A stretch of 64,000 nucleotides of DNA from Glaciihabitans sp. GTDB lineage: Bacteria > Actinomycetota > Actinomycetes > Actinomycetales > Microbacteriaceae. Below, piece after piece: positions 36,357 to 44,294 of this stretch (the stretch's first letter is position 1; the number at the start of each line of letters is the position of its first letter). The notes under the pieces are model-generated. The model saw only the letters and a list, made by a program, of their open reading frames with translations, did not search any database and had not been told where the DNA came from. The DNA lies in NCBI GenBank assembly GCA_025464095.1, contig JAODMF010000020.1:62001-126000 (forward strand), given 5' to 3'. Made by a program: the position numbers and the translations under genes.

Positions 36357-36861
36357 CTCGTGTTAGTTCCCCTGGATAGGCGGCGCTACTGAGACTCATC
36401 GTGCAGCGTCCCTCGGTCGTGCCGAAACAACGTTTCATCCCTTCCGTTGATGGCGCGCGGGTTCGTCGTGATGACTCCTCCCTACATGTGAATGGCGCAG
36501 CCAATTCCCTGTCAGGCGATGCTCCACCAGTCGTCGTTCATAACGCGACCATAATTCACGCCTTCGACATCGCGCCGCAGGGACGGTCCTGGGATCTGGT
36601 CATTGCCAGTGTCGCTCAACAGTCGGGAAGGTCTGCTACCGAGCAATTTCGGAGTGAGATCGACCTATCGATTGCATCGATCGTTCGGCTGTCGATAAGG
36701 TTGTGCTCTCTTGCCCTCGAAATTCGCTCATGTACGTGTTCAGATGCAGATCGAAGCTAGGCATGCGCTGGTCAAAACGTCTCGAGCTCGGTTGGTACGC
36801 GCCTAGGCAATGAGGTCCGCGTATCACTTACGAAGTCCCTCTATCTCGGAGATCATTCAGG
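36357..36861. other. Intergenic stretch between the STAND gene and the next operon
   Basis: Both strands carry short frames, but none has a ribosome-binding site, motif or consistent composition. A plus-strand frame of 119 codons from 36401 reads through with scattered features and was not accepted. The promoter of the three-gene operon starting at 36862 must lie here. No clear inverted repeat was found. Confidence 0.35.
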
Positions 36862-38142
36862 ATGTCAAACAGCGTGATGGCCGATTCAGATCTCACGCCC
36901 GCTGCCGTTCGTTCCATGTTCCGCAGAGCCGGCGTCGAGACCGACCTCACCATCGATCTCTCCGTCGTGCGCTACGTGGACCACGTTGCGCTCGCGCTAA
37001 TCCTTTCCTCAATCGCAGCGCGAAAATCGCACAACTTATCGACCAAATTAATTGCGCCCCGATCTCCAAGGGTCCTTGATTACCTGCAGACCTGGCATTT
37101 TTTCGAGCATATGTCTGATTGGGTTGGCGACAGCTTGATCAATCTTCTTGACCACGATTCAGCGGCTCGTCTGGAACAGAGACGTGTCGACAAACATCGC
37201 TCTGTCTACGATGAGTTCCCCGCCGGCCAACCTCCCGAGGACCCGTACGCGGATCTCGAGCAATCTGGTCCTCAGATGATGGGACTACCTGAGTCACCCT
37301 ACTTCCCACGAAATCATTTCCCGATCTCTCGCGTCGACATCGAAAAAGGCGGCCAACTGCACGCAGCGGCCCGCGAACGTGACAGCTGGTTGGATGATCC
37401 CCTTCAGAGCTTGTTGGCTCGGATCATTGGTCCCCAGGCAGGAAAGTTAGTTGCGCGCACGGTGGTTTTCGAAGGCATCAAGAACACAGGAATGCACCCA
37501 AACGCAACCGCAGTGTTTACGTCTGCACAATTTGTTAGAGACAAGGTCGGCGCCCCGCGAGAATTTGTGATGTGTATGTGGGACAACGGAAGTTCGGTTC
37601 CGGAAACTCTTCGCGCTGGGTTTGAAACCTTTGGCGCGATCACGACCCCCGCATTCGGTCAGCTGAAGGAACGCTTTCGGGTGCGCGTCTGGGACGAGGG
37701 CGCATCTCTTGATGAAAGCCCCAAGGCCAATTTCGTCATGGATACAACCGAGCCGCCGTATACGGGCGATCGACTTGCGCTCCTGATATCCGCTTTTTTC
37801 TTGGGCGTCACCTCAATCCCGGGCGTGCGTTCGGATCACGAGTTGCCTAGCAAAGAGATAAGCGACCGCGTAGCGGCTCTGGGGGGGCCGGGCCTCGAGT
37901 TTTATGGCGGATTGGGTCTCTACCTCATTCGCGATGCGGTTGCATATCAGGCTGGCGGGGCCGTCGAGTATTACAACGGAGTTCATCATCTGACTATCAC
38001 CTCGACTGGAATTCCCGACGAATACGATGTCGATGTTGAAGAAGCACTTCATGGAAATATCGGCATCCGCGGCAATCTGCTGATCATCCGCTTGCCGACA
38101 TTGGGTGCCGAACCAATTGCTTCGATTCGGCACGTCGCGTGA
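36862..38142 (+). CDS. STAS-like domain fused to GHKL-type ATPase
   Basis: A 426-residue protein. Residues ~25-85 look like a STAS domain (DLTIDLSVVRYVDHVALALILSS, then LIAPRSPRVLDYL). Residues ~185-390 carry GHKL ATPase boxes: N-box FEGIKNTGMHPNA (Glu204, Asn208, His212), G1-like MWDNGSSVP (239-247) and G2-like GGLGLYLIRDAV (349-360). There is no phospho-acceptor histidine domain, so it is not a classical sensor kinase; an anti-sigma-type or MORC/Hsp90-like switch is more likely. It is the first gene of a three-gene operon, with GTGA overlap to the next. I do not know a named system with this fusion. Confidence 0.75.
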   Translation: MSNSVMADSDLTPAAVRSMFRRAGVETDLTIDLSVVRYVDHVALALILSSIAARKSHNLSTKLIAPRSPRVLDYLQTWHFFEHMSDWVGDSLINLLDHDSAARLEQRRVDKHRSVYDEFPAGQPPEDPYADLEQSGPQMMGLPESPYFPRNHFPISRVDIEKGGQLHAAARERDSWLDDPLQSLLARIIGPQAGKLVARTVVFEGIKNTGMHPNATAVFTSAQFVRDKVGAPREFVMCMWDNGSSVPETLRAGFETFGAITTPAFGQLKERFRVRVWDEGASLDESPKANFVMDTTEPPYTGDRLALLISAFFLGVTSIPGVRSDHELPSKEISDRVAALGGPGLEFYGGLGLYLIRDAVAYQAGGAVEYYNGVHHLTITSTGIPDEYDVDVEEALHGNIGIRGNLLIIRLPTLGAEPIASIRHVA

Positions 38143-39809
38143 TAGACGGCGCTGGAACCGGAATTGTCCGAATTCGACCTACTTCACAGAAGAGTGACGG
38201 ACCGCTCGCAGAGCATCTGAAGATGATTGCTAAAGCGCTCCCAGATGGATTTGCAACTGAGAGTGTGCTCAGCAGCTTCGAGGAAAACGCGAGCGATGCG
38301 ACCGGCATCACTCAACAGGTCCGAGACGACATCATCAGAGCGGCCACGGATCGCAGTTCTCTAATCATCGACCTCGCATTCTCAATCGAAGGAGATCTTC
38401 GTCAGGACTTCATCATTTCCGAAGCTATTCGTCTGGTTGGAGCTCGTTTATCTGAATTGAAAGCTGTGGTCGTGCTTTACCGCGACCTTCCGCTAGCACG
38501 GCAAAGAATCCCTCGACTCATAATCGGAGACGCCGACTTGCGTCGCAAAGTTCTAGTGTGTTGCCTCGCTGATAGCGAGGTAATCAATGGTGAAGATGTG
38601 GAATGGGACTCTGACGAATTGGAGCGGGTGGTCCAATACACGATGCGCGACTACGCGGATCAGCTGGACGATCGAATCCTCCGTCGTCGCGGCGTGTTCA
38701 CATCTCAGCTCCCAGACAAGCATTTTGGATACTGGTTTTCTGCTGAAAATGGAAGTTATGAACTGGGCCATCTGATCTCTGCATACCTTCGTGCCGCAGA
38801 TGTTCATGCGGTCGTTTTCGACGAAAACTGCGAACCGTGGCTCACAAGTAAGATTACGGAAATCTGTGTATCGCTATCGGTTTCTGTCCATTCGTCTGCC
38901 AAAATTCTCGACTCCGAAGTCGCGCTTGAGCTGAAGGACCGCGCAATCGCGGTCATCGGACCAATGTGGCGAAGTGGCACTCTTTTCCGCACGGTTCGGT
39001 CTCAGTTGAAGCCCCTGGCGAAGCGCACGAGATTTTTGTCGATCATGGGGCTCGAGTCCACGCTTGACGAACGGCCCGACTTTTACTACGTCAAACGGGT
39101 GAAAGATGAAGTCGGCGTACCTTTCACCGTGGACTACTTCGTGCCGGTCAGCCACGACGAGATCCAGCCGGGCGACTGGAAAATGAACATCGCAACTTGG
39201 CTCGGCAAGGTCGAAAGTCCTTACGATCCGTGGGTGTTGCCATCCACCGTTTCGATGTGGTCATTGCTCGATTCCCTGCCTGCCGGCCTTGAGCAACCTT
39301 CGCCAAAGACGCGAAGGCCGTTACGCACCTTTCCGTTGCTTCGACACCTCGACGCTCGCGACGCGACATGGCTGGCAGAGAGCATCGTCCGGCTCGGGCA
39401 GGACGAATTTGAAATTCCGAGGTCCTTGCTAATCGTGGTCCTGCCCAAGGAGGTGCTCCCCGTCGGGGGAGGACTGGCAAATGGCACTGCTCCCTTGGCC
39501 GAGGCGTTCAAGAAGTCGCTGCAAGTGGCGACTCTTTCGGTGTCTCGGGAAGATTTCGAGAGCGAGACAGCACCTTCGACCGAGACCGTCGAGTTCTTCG
39601 AAGCGCACCAAGCGTACGAAGTGATCGCAGTAGATGAATCGGCCGTTAGCTTCGGATCGATCAACAGTCTGTATTCGTACATCTCCCGGGCGAATGGCGG
39701 ACGCGCTCCAAAATTTACAGCAGCTATCGTCGAAGCGGTTCTTGCTGCTTCTGTGCCGCCGGATTCGTTTCGATCGCTGTTTCAATGGCATCCAGTGGAA
39801 GCTCCGTGA
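38139..39809 (+). CDS. Phosphoribosyltransferase-like protein
   Basis: A 556-residue protein. The segment AIAVIGPMWRSGTLFRTVRSQL (269-290) has the hydrophobic strand plus small-residue loop of a PRTase PRPP-binding site (compare VLLVDDVxTTG). NGSYELGHLISAYLRAADVHAVVF (205-227) resembles the strand-helix unit that precedes it. However the usual paired aspartates are replaced by Gly-Pro, so substrate handling may differ or be lost. The flanking ~200 residues at each end are unassigned. It starts with GTG in the stop of the STAS-GHKL gene and its stop TGA overlaps the ATG of the nucleosidase, so the three proteins are made together. Confidence 0.55.
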   Translation: MIDGAGTGIVRIRPTSQKSDGPLAEHLKMIAKALPDGFATESVLSSFEENASDATGITQQVRDDIIRAATDRSSLIIDLAFSIEGDLRQDFIISEAIRLVGARLSELKAVVVLYRDLPLARQRIPRLIIGDADLRRKVLVCCLADSEVINGEDVEWDSDELERVVQYTMRDYADQLDDRILRRRGVFTSQLPDKHFGYWFSAENGSYELGHLISAYLRAADVHAVVFDENCEPWLTSKITEICVSLSVSVHSSAKILDSEVALELKDRAIAVIGPMWRSGTLFRTVRSQLKPLAKRTRFLSIMGLESTLDERPDFYYVKRVKDEVGVPFTVDYFVPVSHDEIQPGDWKMNIATWLGKVESPYDPWVLPSTVSMWSLLDSLPAGLEQPSPKTRRPLRTFPLLRHLDARDATWLAESIVRLGQDEFEIPRSLLIVVLPKEVLPVGGGLANGTAPLAEAFKKSLQVATLSVSREDFESETAPSTETVEFFEAHQAYEVIAVDESAVSFGSINSLYSYISRANGGRAPKFTAAIVEAVLAASVPPDSFRSLFQWHPVEAP

Positions 39810-40915
39810 TGGGCAGCCCGGTGCCGGAGCAAGGACAGTTCGAACAAGTCCTCGAGCAGTCGCGGGCGCTTGCAGCGATGCGAGGCCAGGGCCGCGCCGT
39901 TTTGCTCGAGAGCCTTCTGAGCCGCCTGATAAGAATCGACCCCACAGCGGGTGAACTGGTTGGCAACTTTCTCACGGCTACCGAGCACATCTCAGGAGAT
40001 AACCTGCTCGCGCTCGGGAGAGTCGTCGCGTCGCAATCTCGAGGAAGGGAAGGTCTTCGAACGCAGCAACGAGCCGCAGTTGATCTGTTGATTGTTGCGC
40101 CGAAGATCGTCGAAGAAGACGCGGTGCTTGCAGCATTCGGTGTGACGCGAGGCAAACTTGTGCGAACAAAGCGCCTCAAACAAATTGGGTACCTCGGCGT
40201 GGTCGATGGTCGGACGGTGCTCGTCTGTTCGCCCAAACACGACGGCAACACGGGCATGGCCCTGTACGTTTCTGAGTGGTTGCATGAATGGGCGCCCAGC
40301 GTTGCGGCTCTCATAGGCATGGCCGGCGGCCGAGCAAACGAGGTCAAGCCTGGTGATTTAGTTCTGGGCGAAGTCATCTTTGACTATCAGCACGGACGGC
40401 TAATTGCTACACCCGACGGCAATAGCAAGATTGAAAATCGTTTTTTGTCTTTTCCAGTGGCAGGAGACCTCATCCGAGATATCCCGGGGCTAGATCGAGA
40501 TGACTGGGCGGCGTCGATGAAGTCCGCTTGTGTGGACGCAATGAATTCCTTGAGTCTGCCACGATCGAAACGCCCCAAAGCCACGACCATGAAAGCGTGG
40601 ACTCCGACAGTGAAATCCGGAGGCATCCTCGCGGGAAGCACTCTAATCGAAGACGGATCAATCGAGAAGCTGACCAAGAGCGTGCATGATCGCGCCGTCG
40701 CTATCGAGATGGAAGGTGCCGGATTCGCCGCGGCCATGCAGGAATGGAAAGTGCCATGGATATCGATTCGAGGAATCGCTGATATGGGTGGACATCCGGA
40801 TTACATGGATGAGAACGGCAAGACGCGAACGAAAGAGTGGCAGTTCCCTTCGACCTTCGCCGCTGCATATCTCCTTCGTTCGGCAATCTCCGTCATCAAC
40901 GTCTTCGCGGAGTAG
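39809..40915 (+). CDS. Nucleoside phosphorylase/nucleosidase-fold protein with helical N-domain
   Basis: The protein has 368 residues. Residues ~90-368 belong to the PNP/UDP phosphorylase-MTA nucleosidase superfamily: SVAALIGMAGG, then AIEMEGAGFAAAM (298-310; the Glu-Met-Glu motif that binds ribose) and ISIRGIADMGGH (319-329; the catalytic Asp325). The first ~85 residues form a separate helical domain (FEQVLEQSRALAAMRGQGRAVLLESLLSRLI) of the size of effector-associated adaptor domains. Such fusions in defence loci destroy cellular nucleotides or NAD-like cofactors upon activation (inference). The ATG at 39809 overlaps the previous stop (TGATG). Confidence 0.82.
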   Translation: MGSPVPEQGQFEQVLEQSRALAAMRGQGRAVLLESLLSRLIRIDPTAGELVGNFLTATEHISGDNLLALGRVVASQSRGREGLRTQQRAAVDLLIVAPKIVEEDAVLAAFGVTRGKLVRTKRLKQIGYLGVVDGRTVLVCSPKHDGNTGMALYVSEWLHEWAPSVAALIGMAGGRANEVKPGDLVLGEVIFDYQHGRLIATPDGNSKIENRFLSFPVAGDLIRDIPGLDRDDWAASMKSACVDAMNSLSLPRSKRPKATTMKAWTPTVKSGGILAGSTLIEDGSIEKLTKSVHDRAVAIEMEGAGFAAAMQEWKVPWISIRGIADMGGHPDYMDENGKTRTKEWQFPSTFAAAYLLRSAISVINVFAE

Positions 40916-40985
40916 CCATCCGTGCACGGCCTGTGGGTGTACTTGGGGCGAGTCGTCGGTGTAAAGGCGTTCTTTGGCAGCGCAG

Positions 40986-41483
40986 CTATGCCTCGTCGAC
41001 GACGTTCTTGGCTCCGGCGAGAACCACGCACACGGCGAGCGCTGCGACCGCGACAACCCCGGCCGTCTTGAGCCACGTGTCCAGGGCGCGCTTGTTCTCG
41101 CTATCTTTGGCGAACTGCTGCTTTCCGGTATCCATCAGAAGGTCGTAGATCTCCTTCTTTTGGTCGAAGGTCATGTCCTCTTCCTTCAGCTCACCTTTGA
41201 GGACATCGCGGATGTCTTGGTAGGCATGATGGACGTGTTTCTGGCTTTCCTCGTTGGCCTTGAGGGTGCGCTTATGTGCCTTTTCCATGCCCGACAGCGC
41301 TTTAGTGGCCATCTTCCGAATCTCGGGTAGTTGCTCTGCGACCTTCAGAGCGACTTCTTTGCTGACGGTCGGCAACACGGCGAATAATTTCAGGGCCTTT
41401 TCGACCGGCGCGTTGGCCCACGATTTAATTCCGCCCGCCTGACTGACGTCGTCTTCATCCTGATGCTCCACGGCTGTTTCCAT
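40986..41483 (-). CDS. Hypothetical helical protein with C-terminal membrane anchor
   Basis: The 165-residue product is largely helical and charged (AVLPTVSKEVALKVAEQLPEI, HVHHAYQDIRDVLKGELKEED). It ends with a single hydrophobic helix WLKTAGVVAVAALAVCVVLAGA and a short tail, a tail-anchored topology. It converges on the nucleosidase gene and lies 55 bases downstream of the SbcC-like gene in the same direction. No known family is recognised. It might be a membrane effector or accessory of either neighbour. Confidence 0.55.
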   Translation of the reverse strand: METAVEHQDEDDVSQAGGIKSWANAPVEKALKLFAVLPTVSKEVALKVAEQLPEIRKMATKALSGMEKAHKRTLKANEESQKHVHHAYQDIRDVLKGELKEEDMTFDQKKEIYDLLMDTGKQQFAKDSENKRALDTWLKTAGVVAVAALAVCVVLAGAKNVVDEA

Positions 41484-41538
41484 TCGTTTGAGGAGGTTCC
41501 GGTGGGCTAAATCCTACTGGTGGTGCTATTTCGTCCCG

Positions 41539-43686
41539 CTAGCCGACGAGCCTTAGTGGGACAAGTTCAGGCTCCACGCGCACAGTACTGACCGTGGTGC
41601 CTTCTTCATCCCACGCCCCAAAGGTAATCACCAATGCAGAAGTCGTGCCGCTCCCTTCGACGGGTCTCAGCTTCCGCGACAAAAGCCCTCCGAATGCAGC
41701 GTCGTGAGTAGAAACGATGAGTTGGCGCTTGCTCGCAACACGACGCAGGATGTCCACAACCCCGAGCAGGTGCACATTGTCAAGACTCTGCAACGGATCA
41801 TCAAGCAGTGCGGCTTCAAGCGGTGGACCCGCAAGTCCCAAGTTCATCGAGAGGAACAATGCAATCGCATAGGCGTTGGCTTGGCTTGACGAAAGAATGC
41901 TCAAGGGTCGTTCCGTCGAGCGAACGCTATCTGCGTCACTCAACCGAGTTGAGAGCAGTCCAGCCTTCCCCGATCTACCCGGAACGAGCTCGACTTTCTT
42001 GAGGACCGGGTGCGCGTCGATGGAAGCGTAGATCCGCTGAAAGATCGGCGCCAGCTCAAGCAGTTGCCCCTCAACAAACCGGTCTCCGGCGGCTCTGAGC
42101 TGCGGGACCAGTTCTCCCGTAAGTTCAATTGCGTCTCGACGAATCTTTAGCTCAGCTTCGTCTTTCGCAAGCGATGCCACCGAGCTCTCAAGTTCACTTT
42201 CGACGACCGCGCGGCCGGCTAATTGCTCCGTCAAACTCGCATGAATTCCGAATTGCTCAGCGGAAGTCAGCAACTCGAACATCAGCGCCTGGCGGGTCGA
42301 GAGATCTGCGGCCGCTTCTTCAACTGATATCAGCGTGAGCGGCATCGAGGAGACTAGTCCCAACGCTGCGGCTAGTTCAGCGATCTCATTCTCACGCCGA
42401 ACTCGCGCGGACTGTTCCTCGCGTGCCGACTGCAATTCTTCCGTGGCTGCGGTGCGGTCAAGTTTCGCGACCGCTAGTCGGGACTCCAACTCGTCGATCT
42501 CTCGTTGCACGATCGCCAACCCCGAACTCGTGGTTGGCTCCTCCGAAGCACCCAACACATCAACCATCCGCTGTCGCGTTTGCTCGTGGTTGTGAGCCTG
42601 CCCGCAAACCGGGCAGTCACCATCGATAAATTCAAGCGCCAAGTCTGCCAGTTCTCGCAGCCGTTGAGCCCTGCTCTCCGCAGCCTTTCGCTCAGCTAGT
42701 AGTGTTCTTGCATCCTCGCGAAGTCGGCCCAAACGCGCGTCCCCGTCCGCGATCTCGAGTTGAAGAGAATCGACGCGACTCCCATCTGGGACTGACGGCG
42801 GTACAGCAGCCTGTCTGCGGATACGTTCGAGCAAGTCACCCGTAGATTCCAACCTCTGGCGGGTTGCTTGAATCTGGATCTGGACTTGGCGAATTACACC
42901 ATCGAGTGCGATTCGGCTTGGATCCTCTGAAATGCCTGGGATATCGATCTCTGCGGTACGCGCGAGTTTTAGGACGTTTTGCCACGCAGTGCGGGCTGCC
43001 GCCGAGGCATCGGGCGAGATATTTTCTAGTTGCTCCAGTTCCGCTCGCAATTCACGGACTCGCGAACGTAGGGGTGTGAGCCCAGTATCGAACTTTGTTG
43101 CGGCGGTTGAGTATGCCTGCTTCGCTCTTTCGAGACTGACTTGTATTTCCGCAACTCGACCGCCACCCAGCAATTCGGCAACGATCGCGTACCGCCGTTG
43201 GTCGTCGTCGTCTTCAATGAACTGCTTAAGAAGATCCTGCTGCAGGTACACCGAACTTGTGATCGCGCGCTCTAAGGCACTGACTGGGTCAGCTGCGCTG
43301 GACGCGTTTGGCCAGAGCACTTCCACTAAGGCGGCCTCAGCTCCCATTGAGCGGATAGCCTCGGAGTCGTTCTCGAAAACTTGAAGCGTCGTCGCCACTC
43401 CATCGAACGTCCGAATGACGGTGAAGGAGGCGGGACTCGCTCCGGTCCCCCCAAGAACGAGGCGCACAGACATCGATCCTGTCGTCGAGTACATCGATAT
43501 CAGGTCCGAGTCGCTGGCGCCGATGCGAGCCACCCGACCCACAAGTGCCCACAGCACCGCGTCGAAGAGCGAGGTCTTTCCTCGTCCATTCTCAGCTACG
43601 ACCACAATGACATCGGCGTCGAGGTCGATGTCGACCGGAGTGGAAAATCCTCTGAAGCCGTCAATCGATATGCGTTTGAGTCTCAA
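41539..43686 (-). CDS. SbcC/SMC-like ABC ATPase with zinc hook (ABC three-component type)
   Basis: The protein has 715 residues. Walker A ENGRGKTSL (32-40) is at the N-terminus and Walker B ALLDDPLQSLD near the C-terminus, with STHDAAF following. Two long coiled-coil arms meet at CPVCG (358-362), the Rad50/SbcC zinc hook. The protein presumably dimerises on DNA ends or structures and signals to its partners. It starts with TTG overlapping the previous stop (TTGA). It is the third gene of a SIR2 / middle component / ATPase operon. SMC-like ATPases in this arrangement are typical of ABC three-component conflict systems. Confidence 0.85.
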   Translation of the reverse strand: MRLKRISIDGFRGFSTPVDIDLDADVIVVVAENGRGKTSLFDAVLWALVGRVARIGASDSDLISMYSTTGSMSVRLVLGGTGASPASFTVIRTFDGVATTLQVFENDSEAIRSMGAEAALVEVLWPNASSAADPVSALERAITSSVYLQQDLLKQFIEDDDDQRRYAIVAELLGGGRVAEIQVSLERAKQAYSTAATKFDTGLTPLRSRVRELRAELEQLENISPDASAAARTAWQNVLKLARTAEIDIPGISEDPSRIALDGVIRQVQIQIQATRQRLESTGDLLERIRRQAAVPPSVPDGSRVDSLQLEIADGDARLGRLREDARTLLAERKAAESRAQRLRELADLALEFIDGDCPVCGQAHNHEQTRQRMVDVLGASEEPTTSSGLAIVQREIDELESRLAVAKLDRTAATEELQSAREEQSARVRRENEIAELAAALGLVSSMPLTLISVEEAAADLSTRQALMFELLTSAEQFGIHASLTEQLAGRAVVESELESSVASLAKDEAELKIRRDAIELTGELVPQLRAAGDRFVEGQLLELAPIFQRIYASIDAHPVLKKVELVPGRSGKAGLLSTRLSDADSVRSTERPLSILSSSQANAYAIALFLSMNLGLAGPPLEAALLDDPLQSLDNVHLLGVVDILRRVASKRQLIVSTHDAAFGGLLSRKLRPVEGSGTTSALVITFGAWDEEGTTVSTVRVEPELVPLRLVG

Positions 43687-44294
43687 TTTTGTTCCTCGTC
43701 AGACAGGTTGCGGACCAGGTTCTCCAGAGCCGTCAGAGGCGAGGTGTTCTGTCGGCTCGCCTCGAAGAGGGCCTGCAGCCCTAACTTCGCTCTGGTGCCG
43801 AGAGACTCTTCCATCGATTCAAGCACCTGCTCCATGGAGGTGTGTGTGCCCAAGGATGGCAAAACCGGCAAGGGCAAAACGGGTAAAAGCGCATTCGTAA
43901 GATCGAGGTCCGCGCCGATCATGTCCGGCGTGACGATGATCTTCCGCACTCTCCGGGTATCGTAAGCGATCTTCGAGAGCGTAGCTAGGTCGTCACGGAC
44001 TGGTGGGCGACCCAGAAGAAGAACCAAATACCCATCCCATGCTTTGGCATCGTTGCGGTCGATCGTTCGAGTTATCAATGCCGCAAGTGCCGATTGAACG
44101 CGTGGCCACGCGTCGATGAGCTCCGCAGCGGACTGGAAGGCTGCTACGAGTACTAGGGAGTAGGGGTCCTCAAATAGGCGGGTGCGAGTGGGGTCGATCT
44201 CCTTGCTTTTCGAAACGTCGACCTCCTGGAAACCGGTCGCCACGAGTACGTTTCTTGCTGCGGCAAGAAGGGTCGAGTCGCTTATGGAACTCAC
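43683..44294 (-). CDS. Middle-component-like protein of an ABC three-component system
   Basis: The protein has 203 residues and no catalytic motif. The central part DPYSLVLVAAFQSAAELIDAWPRVQSAL ... AKAWDGYLVLLLGRP ... IAYDTRRVRKIIV resembles the ABC-3C middle component (MC1-type), which links the SMC-like ATPase to its effector. It overlaps both neighbours by 4 bases (GTGA at its start, TTGA at its end), a strict coupling that supports a single complex. The start is GTG. Confidence 0.6.
   Translation of the reverse strand: MSSISDSTLLAAARNVLVATGFQEVDVSKSKEIDPTRTRLFEDPYSLVLVAAFQSAAELIDAWPRVQSALAALITRTIDRNDAKAWDGYLVLLLGRPPVRDDLATLSKIAYDTRRVRKIIVTPDMIGADLDLTNALLPVLPLPVLPSLGTHTSMEQVLESMEESLGTRAKLGLQALFEASRQNTSPLTALENLVRNLSDEEQN

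Noticed and set aside
36401-36760. 119-codon frame between the STAND gene and the three-gene operon
   Set aside because: No ribosome-binding site, no recognisable domain and mixed composition; too weak to list as a gene.
36862-40915. Detocs-type system
   Set aside because: The phosphorylase-fold effector fits, but there is no histidine-phosphotransfer kinase domain or receiver domain.
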